A DNA stretch of 13,311 bases. It comes from Pseudomonadota bacterium. Its GTDB lineage: Bacteria; Pseudomonadota; Gammaproteobacteria; SZUA-229. Location of the stretch: contig JADFWF010000300.1 in NCBI GenBank assembly GCA_015222965.1, forward strand, positions 1 through 13,311, given 5' to 3'. The position numbers and the translations under genes were made by a program. Shown here one piece after another: positions 1 to 5,576 of the stretch; the first letter of the stretch is position 1, and every line of letters begins with the position of its first letter. The notes under the pieces are model-generated. The model was not told where the DNA came from and searched no databases. It was given only the letters and a program-made list of their open reading frames with translations.

Positions 1-708
1 AAGCTGCCGGTTTCGATAAGTTTAGGCGTGTGGAGTTTTTTAATCGTTTATTCGACATGTATCCCGCTTGGTATCGCCAAAGCGGTAAGGGATGGCAGTA
101 CCTTCGATGTAGTGACCAGCACTTTTATATTGATCGGTTATTCGATACCGGGTTTTGTGCTGGGCATTACATTACTGGTATTTTTTGGCGGCGGCAGTTT
201 TCTGGATATCTTCCCGTTGCGCGGCCTGGTCTCAGATAACTGGGACACTTTGCCATGGTATAAGCAGATAACTGATTATTTGTGGCACATGGTATTGCCA
301 ATCACGGCATCGGTCATCGGCAGTTTTGCGGTGATGACGATGCTCACAAAAAACAGTTTCATCGAAGAGATCCGAAAACAATATGTGTTAACGGCGAAAG
401 CAAAAGGGTTATCAGATACGGCTGTCCTGTACCGTCATGTTTTTAGAAATGCGATTATTCCCTTGATAACAGGTTTTCCTGCGGCATTTATCGGCGCGTT
501 TTTTACCGGCAGCTTATTGATCGAAACCATCTTTTCACTCGATGGTCTGGGGCTGTTGTCATATGAGTCAGTTTTAAAACGTGATTATCCGGTGGTGCTG
601 GGAACCCTGTACCTGTTCACGATGCTGGGTCTTATCGCAAAATTACTGGCCGATATCAGCTATGTAATTATCGATCCGCGGATTCACTTTGACTCGGTGG
701 ATAGCTGA
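1..708 (+). CDS. yejB: YejB, inner-membrane permease of Yej-type oligopeptide ABC importer (5' partial)
   Basis: The reading frame is open from base 1, so the gene begins upstream; 235 residues remain of a family that is about 360 aa long in E. coli. What is left is the permease core, with several hydrophobic segments and the EAA cytoplasmic loop ([19 protein letters not shown]), which docks onto the ATPase in binding-protein-dependent permeases. The internal GTG at 28 is only a codon in the middle of the protein (Val after SLG), not a start. By family knowledge YejB pairs with YejE and YejF to import oligopeptides and microcin C, with YejA as the periplasmic binding protein; yejA should lie further upstream. 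The stop codon is one base before the yejE ATG, so the genes are almost certainly co-transcribed and translationally coupled. The family call is secure. Confidence 0.93.
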   Translation, partial: KLPVSISLGVWSFLIVYSTCIPLGIAKAVRDGSTFDVVTSTFILIGYSIPGFVLGITLLVFFGGGSFLDIFPLRGLVSDNWDTLPWYKQITDYLWHMVLPITASVIGSFAVMTMLTKNSFIEEIRKQYVLTAKAKGLSDTAVLYRHVFRNAIIPLITGFPAAFIGAFFTGSLLIETIFSLDGLGLLSYESVLKRDYPVVLGTLYLFTMLGLIAKLLADISYVIIDPRIHFDSVDS

Positions 709-709
709 T

Positions 710-1747
710 ATGAGTTCAAATAAGATTCAAAGTCTATCACCGGGGCAGCGTGCCTGGCTGCGTTTTAAAGCGAATCGCCGTGGTTATATCAGCCTATGGA
801 TATTCAGCATCCTGTTCGTGCTGTGTTTTTTTGCAGAAGTATTGTCAAACGATAAACCGCTGGTCGTAAAATACGATGGTGATTATTATTTCCCTGTTGT
901 AAAAGTGTACTCAGAGACGATCTTTGGTGGCGATTTTGAAACCGAAGCTGATTACACTGATAGTTTTGTCCGGGGACAGTTAACAGCTGATGATAACTGG
1001 ATGATCGAGCCGATTATTCCTTATAGCTATAACACGATTAACTTTGTCAGTGATCTGCCTAATCCTGCGCCGCCATCGTCGCAAAATTATTTAGGTACCG
1101 ACGACCGTGGCCGTGATGTTCTGGCTCGTGTTATCTATGGTTTTCGGATATCGGTCTGGTTTGCGCTGGCACTGATGGTTATCGGTGTTGTTATCGGCAT
1201 TATTGCGGGTTCGGTACAGGGGTATTTCTCCGGTAAAACAGATCTGATCATGCAGCGTATCATCGAGGTCTGGTCTTCAATGCCAGAACTGTATCTACTC
1301 ATAATCTTTGCCTCTATCTTTCAGCCGAGCATCTGGCTGTTAATAATCCTGCTGTCTTTGTTCGGCTGGATGGGCCTGTCTGATTATGTCCGTGCTGAAT
1401 TTTTACGCGGCAGAAATTTAGATTACGTGCGTTCTGCCAGGGCCATGGGTCTGACTAACTTCACCATCATGAGCAGGCATCTATTGCCTAACAGCCTGAC
1501 GCCAGTAATTACTTTTTTACCGTTCAGGATAAGCGGCGCAATCCTGGCTTTGACCAGTCTGGATTTTCTGGGTTTAGGTGTACCACCAACAACCCCGAGC
1601 CTGGGTGAATTGCTGGCACAGGGAAAAGAGAACATCGAGGCATGGTGGCTGTCTTTAAGCGCATTCATCGTGCTGGTCGGCACGCTGATGCTGTTGATTT
1701 TTATTGGTGAGGCTTTGCGTGAAGCACTCGACACTAGAAAAAATTAA
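710..1747 (+). CDS. yejE: YejE, second inner-membrane permease of Yej-type oligopeptide ABC importer
   Basis: The protein has 345 residues, close to the 341 of E. coli YejE. An N-terminal cytoplasmic stretch (SPGQRAWLRFKANRRGY) precedes the first membrane segment. A periplasmic loop of about 100 residues with YSYNTINF and LGTDDRGRDVLARVIYG follows, which is typical of DppC/OppC/YejE permeases. The remaining TM segments carry the EAA loop YVRSARAMGLTNFTIMSRH, which contacts the ATPase. The ATG at 710 is chosen over the in-frame TTG at 689 because it has a GGTGG ribosome-binding sequence at 696-700 and gives the family's usual N-terminus; the TTG lies inside yejB. The gene sits between yejB (one base upstream) and yejF, so the operon is yejBEF with YejB/YejE as the heterodimeric channel. 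I see no sign of damage. Confidence 0.95.
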   Translation: MSSNKIQSLSPGQRAWLRFKANRRGYISLWIFSILFVLCFFAEVLSNDKPLVVKYDGDYYFPVVKVYSETIFGGDFETEADYTDSFVRGQLTADDNWMIEPIIPYSYNTINFVSDLPNPAPPSSQNYLGTDDRGRDVLARVIYGFRISVWFALALMVIGVVIGIIAGSVQGYFSGKTDLIMQRIIEVWSSMPELYLLIIFASIFQPSIWLLIILLSLFGWMGLSDYVRAEFLRGRNLDYVRSARAMGLTNFTIMSRHLLPNSLTPVITFLPFRISGAILALTSLDFLGLGVPPTTPSLGELLAQGKENIEAWWLSLSAFIVLVGTLMLLIFIGEALREALDTRKN

Positions 1748-1760
1748 GATTAATTTTTTA

Positions 1761-1788
1761 ATGAAAAATGAAAAATGAAAAATGAAAA
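1761..1788 (+). repeat. Four perfect tandem copies of ATGAAAA spanning the yejF start
   Basis: The heptamer ATGAAAA occurs four times without a mismatch, giving ATGs at 1761, 1768, 1775 and 1782. Only the ATG at 1775 opens the yejF frame. Those at 1761 and 1768 each encode MKNEK then TGA; the one at 1782 encodes MKNLC then TAA. The TGA of the first mini-ORF (1776-1778) overlaps the yejF ATG as ATGA, a termination-reinitiation arrangement. No clear Shine-Dalgarno sequence precedes the array. Seven-base units can change in number by slippage. As long as at least two units remain, the in-frame ATG survives, so slippage would change decoy number and spacing rather than switch the gene off. Confidence 0.9.
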
Positions 1789-3382
1789 ATCTTTGCTAAG
1801 CGTTAAAGACCTTAGCGTATCGTTTAATACACAAAATGGTCTGGTAGATATCATAAACAATATTAGTTTTGATATTTATGCCGGCGAAAATCTGGCCATC
1901 GTAGGTGAGTCTGGTTCAGGCAAATCGGTCACTGCTTTGTCCTTGTTGCGTCTGCATGATGAAAAAAACACCGTTTACTCAGAAGATGCGCAAATCAATT
2001 TTCAGGGTAAAAATTTATTAACACTGAATGACAATGATATAAAAGATGTTCGCGGCAAAAATATCTCGATGATCTTTCAGGAACCGATGACATCATTGAA
2101 TCCGGTATTTACTATCGGCCAGCAGATAGAAGAAGTGCTGACACTGCACCAAAATTTAAATAAGTCTGAGAGGCAGGACCGTGTTATCGAGTTGATGAAT
2201 CGTGTCGGTATCCGCCAGCCTGAGCAAAAAGTAAAAGATTACCCGCATGCATTATCAGGCGGTCAACGTCAGAGGGTGATGATCGCGATGGCACTGGCGT
2301 GTGATCCGGTGTTGCTGATCGCAGATGAACCGACAACCGCACTGGACGTAACGATACAGCAGCAGATCCTGGACCTGCTGCACGAGATACAGCAAGACAC
2401 AGGTATGTCGGTATTATTGATTACCCATGACCTGAACCTCGTACGTCGTTTTGCTAACCGTGTATGTGTGATGCATCAGGGAAAGATCGTTGAAACCAAT
2501 GACACGGAAGTATTGTTTGCTAACCCGCAAAACGAATACACACGTTTTCTACTGGACAGTGAACCTGACAAGAAGATAGCAACGATAGCTGCAAGTTCTG
2601 ATGTTGTATTAAGTGCAGAAAGTCTTCGTTGTTACTTTCCTATATTTAAAGGGTTTTTTAAACGAAAAGTCGATGAAGTGAAAGCGGTTGATGATATTAC
2701 CTTGTCATTATGTTCAGGTGAGACATTAGGCATCGTTGGTGAGTCGGGCTCAGGAAAAACGACGCTGGGTTTGGCGTTATTCCGTTTGCTGGCATCAACC
2801 GGCAGTATCCAGTTTAAAAATCAGGATGTAACCGGCTTTAACGAAAAACGCATGCGGCCTTTACGCCGTCATTTTCAAATCGTGTTTCAGGATCCATTCT
2901 CATCTCTATCTCCAAGGTTAACCGTGCGTCAGATTATCGAGGAAGGTTTAAGATTGCACTTTCCTGAGCTGGACGCAAAGCAGCGTCTGATTAAAATAAT
3001 CGCTACCCTGCAGGAAGTTGGCCTGGATGAGGATGTCTTATGGCGTTACCCCCATGAGTTTTCCGGAGGTCAACGTCAACGTATCGCCATCGCACGTACC
3101 GTCGTGCTTGAGCCTGATGTCATATTACTCGATGAACCGACCAGTGCACTGGATGTCTCCGTACAGAAACAGGTATTAGGTCTGCTGGCCGAACTGCAGG
3201 AAAAACGCCGGCTGAGTTATCTGTTTATCAGTCATGATCTACGTGTAGTGCGCGCCATGTCTCATCGTGTCATTGTTATGCGGCAGGGTAAGGTAGTTGA
3301 GCAGGGCGATGTTGATGAGGTGTTCAATAATCCGCAGCATGATTATACGCGTGAGTTAGCATCCGCTTCTTTGTACAATTAG
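1775..3382 (+). CDS. yejF: YejF, double-ATPase subunit of Yej-type oligopeptide ABC importer
   Basis: This 535-residue protein contains two complete ABC ATPase domains fused in one chain, as in E. coli YejF (529 aa). Domain 1 has Walker A GESGSGKS at residues 44-51, the signature LSGGQRQR starting at 160, and Walker [13 protein letters not shown]. Domain 2 has Walker A GESGSGKT at 322-329, the signature FSGGQRQR starting at 429, and Walker [12 protein letters not shown]. Both have the H-loop histidine (ITHDL and ISHDL), so both sites look active. The protein sits on the cytoplasmic face and powers import through YejB/YejE. The start at 1775 is the only ATG of the upstream heptamer array that opens this frame, and it gives the expected short lead into [12 protein letters not shown]. 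It follows yejE by 27 bases. A convincing ribosome-binding site is missing, so translation may depend on coupling to yejE or to the mini-ORFs in the array. Confidence 0.96.
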   Translation: MKNEKSLLSVKDLSVSFNTQNGLVDIINNISFDIYAGENLAIVGESGSGKSVTALSLLRLHDEKNTVYSEDAQINFQGKNLLTLNDNDIKDVRGKNISMIFQEPMTSLNPVFTIGQQIEEVLTLHQNLNKSERQDRVIELMNRVGIRQPEQKVKDYPHALSGGQRQRVMIAMALACDPVLLIADEPTTALDVTIQQQILDLLHEIQQDTGMSVLLITHDLNLVRRFANRVCVMHQGKIVETNDTEVLFANPQNEYTRFLLDSEPDKKIATIAASSDVVLSAESLRCYFPIFKGFFKRKVDEVKAVDDITLSLCSGETLGIVGESGSGKTTLGLALFRLLASTGSIQFKNQDVTGFNEKRMRPLRRHFQIVFQDPFSSLSPRLTVRQIIEEGLRLHFPELDAKQRLIKIIATLQEVGLDEDVLWRYPHEFSGGQRQRIAIARTVVLEPDVILLDEPTSALDVSVQKQVLGLLAELQEKRRLSYLFISHDLRVVRAMSHRVIVMRQGKVVEQGDVDEVFNNPQHDYTRELASASLYN

Positions 3383-3447
3383 TTATGTATTAATTGCTGA
3401 TGCTGTGCTCTGCATAGAATCTAACTTAACAGGGAATGGGTTTCGTT

Positions 3448-4353
3448 ATGATGAGAATCAGTTTTCGTAAGTACATCGTTTTTATTTTCATACCAATAAT
3501 CGCAATTGCTGCATTACTTTATTATGTGGCGTCTAATAATGTGGAACAGTTTTTTGAACATGAAACTGAGCTTGCAGTAACCAGCATCAACAGTGCCGAT
3601 ACACTTATCCAGCAGTATCTTATAGGCCTCAGGCGAAATGTTGGTCATTTCGCATCAAATTACCAGGACGATCTGCAGCAGTTGGTTGATAAACCAGATG
3701 ACAGTAAGCTGCATCAAAAAATCCGTGACTCGGTTGATATGTACTTTCCTGGTGCGGCAACGTTTACTATCGCTGATTCGCAAGGTAAAGTTTTACTCGA
3801 TGATGTTGACACCTTAATCGGAAAAGGTTGTCGGGAAAATATCCGTTTATTCTCTATCAGTAGTCAGCAGTCCGATGCTCAGTTACGCATCCATTCCGAC
3901 CGGTTAAATTATCATTTTGATATCATGCATGAAATGCGAACCACTGACGGCAGGGTAATGGTGTTTTTTGTGTCATTTGAGCCGCAGGATATTGCTAACT
4001 ATATTTCTAATCTTCAGTTGCCGGGTCACCAGTTGCTGATCATCAAAAAAAATGCTGATTCATTGATCGAGGTGACAGAGCAGGGTGCGAGGGTAAAACT
4101 TGAGCGAGATAAAAATTTAATACCGAGCGAACTCGAACGGGTACTTGCAAAAAAAGACGTTACTAATACCTTGTGGCAACTTATTGATATAATTGATAAA
4201 GGTCGAATAAGTCAGGCTAAATCTATCGTTTTTCGTGACTTTGGTATTATCTTTAGCTCATTTGTTCTTGGTACTTTGCTGGCATTTATTACGATAATGA
4301 AGCATGAAAGGCTGCGTTTTCATGCTGAATCCAGGCTTGATAAGACCGCCTGA
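3448..4353 (+). CDS. Orphan two-TM membrane protein with Cache-like sensor domain, no output domain
   Basis: This is not a gene with a name I recognise. The layout is a short basic N-terminus, a TM segment at about residues 9-27 and a periplasmic region of roughly 235 residues. A second TM follows at about 265-284, then a cytoplasmic tail of only about 17 residues (ending HAESRLDKTA). The periplasmic part contains FTIADSQGKVLLDDVDTLIGK, shortened here as TIADSQGKVLLDD, which resembles Cache sensor folds. The later stretch with YHFDIMHEM, VFFVSFEP and LIEVTEQGAR resembles, from memory, sensor regions of some GGDEF/EAL proteins. No kinase, HAMP, GGDEF or methyl-accepting domain follows, and there is no room for one before iscR. 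The start is uncertain: 3448 or 3451 (ATG ATG) is preferred over 3436 because the AGGGA at 3431-3435 would nearly touch the latter. A weak -10-like TAGAAT lies at 3415-3420. The role is unknown; ligand sensing through a partner protein is inference. Confidence 0.8.
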   Translation: MMRISFRKYIVFIFIPIIAIAALLYYVASNNVEQFFEHETELAVTSINSADTLIQQYLIGLRRNVGHFASNYQDDLQQLVDKPDDSKLHQKIRDSVDMYFPGAATFTIADSQGKVLLDDVDTLIGKGCRENIRLFSISSQQSDAQLRIHSDRLNYHFDIMHEMRTTDGRVMVFFVSFEPQDIANYISNLQLPGHQLLIIKKNADSLIEVTEQGARVKLERDKNLIPSELERVLAKKDVTNTLWQLIDIIDKGRISQAKSIVFRDFGIIFSSFVLGTLLAFITIMKHERLRFHAESRLDKTA

Positions 4354-4365
4354 CAAACTCTGAAG

Positions 4366-4398
4366 GGCGTTATTACGCCACTTTCTCTCTCTCTTTTG
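4366..4398 (+). terminator. Possible weak intrinsic terminator after the Cache-like gene
   Basis: A five-base-pair stem GGCGT (4366-4370) / ACGCC (4375-4379) with a TATT loop is followed by a pyrimidine tract with a CT repeat ending in TTTT. The stem is short and the tract is mixed C/T rather than pure T, so termination may be partial or absent. It is placed between the sensor-like gene and the iscR promoter, where a terminator would make sense. Confidence 0.35.
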
Positions 4399-4400
4399 TA

Positions 4401-4424
4401 ATACTTGACTGTTTTACTAGGTAT
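4401..4424 (+). promoter_or_regulatory. IscR type-1 operator, promoter-proximal site
   Basis: The 24-base element starts ATACTTGACT and ends TACTAGGTAT. It resembles the type-1 IscR site of the E. coli iscR promoter, which has the pattern TTGAC..TTTACT.GG. It covers the -35 box, so binding would block RNA polymerase. The match was judged by eye against the known consensus. Since iscR itself follows, negative autoregulation by [2Fe-2S]-IscR is the straightforward reading. Confidence 0.7.
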
Positions 4425-4433
4425 TAGTAATAT
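4405..4433 (+). promoter_or_regulatory. Sigma-70 promoter of iscRU
   Basis: A -35 box TTGACT (4405-4410) and a -10 box TAATAT (4428-4433) are separated by exactly 17 bases, which is close to the sigma-70 consensus. Transcription would start near 4440 and give a leader of about 30 bases before the iscR ATG. Two IscR-type operators overlap this promoter, so repression by holo-IscR is expected. Confidence 0.8.
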
Positions 4434-4458
4434 TAACCTACTAAATTAGTCAGGAATT
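4434..4458 (+). promoter_or_regulatory. Second IscR-like operator over the transcription start
   Basis: The core CCTACTAAATTAGTCAGG (4437-4454) is a near-palindrome whose right half, AGTCAGG, matches the conserved half of type-1 IscR sites. It lies directly downstream of the -10 box, over the predicted start site. E. coli iscR also has more than one IscR site at its promoter. The assignment rests on pattern similarity only. Confidence 0.55.
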
Positions 4459-4471
4459 CTGAGGTTTCTCA

Positions 4472-5005
4472 ATGCGTTTATCAACCAAAGGGCGTTACAG
4501 TGTAACTGCCATGTTAGATCTTGCTATCCATGATAAGGCCGGGCCGGTGACATTGGCAGATATCTCCCAATGTCAGGGCATATCTTTGTCGTATCTGGAG
4601 CAACTGTTTGCCCGACTGCGCAAAAGCGGTCTGGTGAAAGGTGTGCGAGGTCCTGGAGGCGGTTACCGGCTGGCCCGACCGGCGTCTGAAATCAGTATTG
4701 CTGAAATCATCTGTTCTGTTGACGAAAATGTTGACGTTACCCGCTGTAAAGGTGAGGGTAACTGCCAGGATGGATCGAAATGCCTGACACATGAATTGTG
4801 GACAAGTTTAAGTAATAGATTGCATGAGTTTTTATCCGGTATAACACTGGCACAATTTGTCGAACGTCCCGGTATACCTGAGCTGTCAATGCAGCGAGAT
4901 AAAATGATTGGCCGCTTTATCCTGGCAAAAAAACAGGCCGCAGCAATTAATCAAGGTGCGTTTAATCAAGATAATATCGTGCTCAATAAAGAGTTTATGA
5001 GGTAG
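4472..5005 (+). CDS. iscR: IscR, Rrf2-family Fe-S-sensing transcriptional regulator
   Basis: The protein has 177 residues, and the N-terminus [18 protein letters not shown] is diagnostic for IscR. A winged helix-turn-helix occupies roughly residues 1-75, including [20 protein letters not shown] and the wing [11 protein letters not shown]. The cluster ligands are intact and at the same numbers as in E. coli: C92, C98, C104 and H107. It should therefore bind a [2Fe-2S] cluster and act as a repressor of Fe-S biogenesis genes in that form. A GAGG ribosome-binding site (4461-4464) lies seven bases before the ATG. The promoter carries two IscR-like sites, so it probably represses itself. iscU follows after two bases; the usual next gene, iscS, is absent. 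The C-terminal tail after about residue 140 is low in complexity and probably disordered. Confidence 0.96.
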   Translation: MRLSTKGRYSVTAMLDLAIHDKAGPVTLADISQCQGISLSYLEQLFARLRKSGLVKGVRGPGGGYRLARPASEISIAEIICSVDENVDVTRCKGEGNCQDGSKCLTHELWTSLSNRLHEFLSGITLAQFVERPGIPELSMQRDKMIGRFILAKKQAAAINQGAFNQDNIVLNKEFMR

Positions 5006-5007
5006 TT

Positions 5008-5385
5008 ATGGCATACGGCGAAAAAGTTCTGGATCACTATGAGAATCCAAGAAATGTCGGCAGTTTCGAAAATGACGACAATGTCGGTACCGGTATGGTC
5101 GGTGCCCCCGCCTGTGGTGACGTGATGAAGCTGCAGATTAAAGTTGATGGTGATGGTGTCATCGAAGATGCTGTATTTAAAACCTATGGCTGCGGTAGTG
5201 CGATTGCATCGAGTTCACTTTTAACGGAATGGGTAAAAGGCAAGACTCTGGACGAAGCAAAAGCCATAAAAAATACCGATATTGCGGAAGAGCTGGCTTT
5301 GCCGCCGGTAAAAATCCACTGCTCTGTACTGGCAGAAGATGCGATTAACGCCGCGATAGATGATTACAGAAAGAAAAACGTCTGA
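5008..5385 (+). CDS. iscU: IscU, Fe-S cluster assembly scaffold protein
   Basis: The 125-residue protein is full length for IscU (128 aa in E. coli) and starts with MAYGEKVLDHYENPRNVGSF. The cluster-assembly residues are all present: C36 and D38 in ACGDVMKLQIK, C62 in YGCGSAIASSS, and H104 and C105 in KIHCSVLAEDA. The HscA chaperone recognition motif LPPVK is at 98-102, so interaction with HscA/HscB is predicted even though those genes are not here. IscU receives sulfur from a cysteine desulfurase and builds [2Fe-2S]/[4Fe-4S] clusters for transfer to apo-proteins in the cytoplasm. It is two bases from iscR with GAGG just upstream of the ATG, so the two are co-translated. A strong terminator follows, closing a two-gene operon without iscS, iscA, hscBA or fdx. 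It is not a NifU fusion or a SufU-type protein. Confidence 0.96.
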   Translation: MAYGEKVLDHYENPRNVGSFENDDNVGTGMVGAPACGDVMKLQIKVDGDGVIEDAVFKTYGCGSAIASSSLLTEWVKGKTLDEAKAIKNTDIAEELALPPVKIHCSVLAEDAINAAIDDYRKKNV

Positions 5386-5408
5386 ATCCACAAATAGTCT
5401 GATCATAT

Positions 5409-5437
5409 AAAAAAGTCCGGTTTTCGGACTTTTTTTT
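5409..5437 (+). terminator. Intrinsic terminator closing the iscRU operon
   Basis: The stem AAAAAAGTCCG (5409-5419) pairs perfectly with CGGACTTTTTT (5425-5435) around a GTTTT loop. A run of eight T follows the GC part of the stem. The A run on the left means it could also work in reverse. It begins about 24 bases after the iscU stop and shows the iscRU transcript ends before acnB. Confidence 0.9.
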
Positions 5438-5452
5438 GGTGTGCTTTTTAAT

Positions 5453-5525
5453 GTCGTTGGTCTTTTGTCATTCGTCGTTAGTCCAGGAATCAGCAACTAA
5501 AGACAAACGACCATAGACCAAAGAC
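5453..5525. repeat. Heptad-phased GTC/GAC imperfect inverted repeat
   Basis: The left arm is a degenerate 7-base repeat with GTC at 5453, 5460, 5467, 5474 and 5481 (units such as GTCGTTG, GTCTTTT and GTCATTC). After an 11-base spacer, the right arm has GAC at 5502, 5509, 5516 and 5523 with the same period. The two arms (5453-5483 and 5495-5525) are reverse complements at about 24 of 31 positions by hand alignment. It lies between the iscU terminator and the acnB -10 box, in non-coding DNA. It looks like a dispersed palindromic repeat rather than a terminator, since there is no T tract. Confidence 0.75.
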
Positions 5526-5539
5526 GGCTTCAAATCAGG

Positions 5540-5545
5540 TATAAT
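5540..5545 (+). promoter_or_regulatory. Probable acnB -10 box
   Basis: A perfect TATAAT lies 31 bases before the acnB start. No good -35 box is present at the right spacing; the best is TAGACC at 5514-5519 with a 20-base spacer, which falls in the inverted-repeat element. An activator, or sequences in the repeat, may therefore contribute. The acnB gene needs its own promoter because a strong terminator precedes it. Confidence 0.55.
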
Positions 5546-5576
5546 ACGCGCCTTTATTTATTATTGAGGAATCCCT

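Noticed and set aside
1423..1734. A 103-codon minus-strand frame inside yejE
   Set aside because: Antisense to the conserved EAA-loop region of yejE, with no family resemblance; a shadow frame.
3383..3447. Terminator after yejF
   Set aside because: The short gap has only a 4-bp ATGC/GCAT stem with no T tract; nothing convincing is present, so read-through into the next gene remains possible.
4354..4471. Frameshifted output domain (GGDEF or kinase) downstream of the Cache-like gene
   Set aside because: Only about 118 bases lie before iscR, and they contain the iscR promoter and operators; no trace of such a domain was seen in any frame.
5453..5525. CRISPR array
   Set aside because: The periodicity is 7 bases and degenerate, with no constant repeat of 20 or more bases, no spacers and no cas genes.
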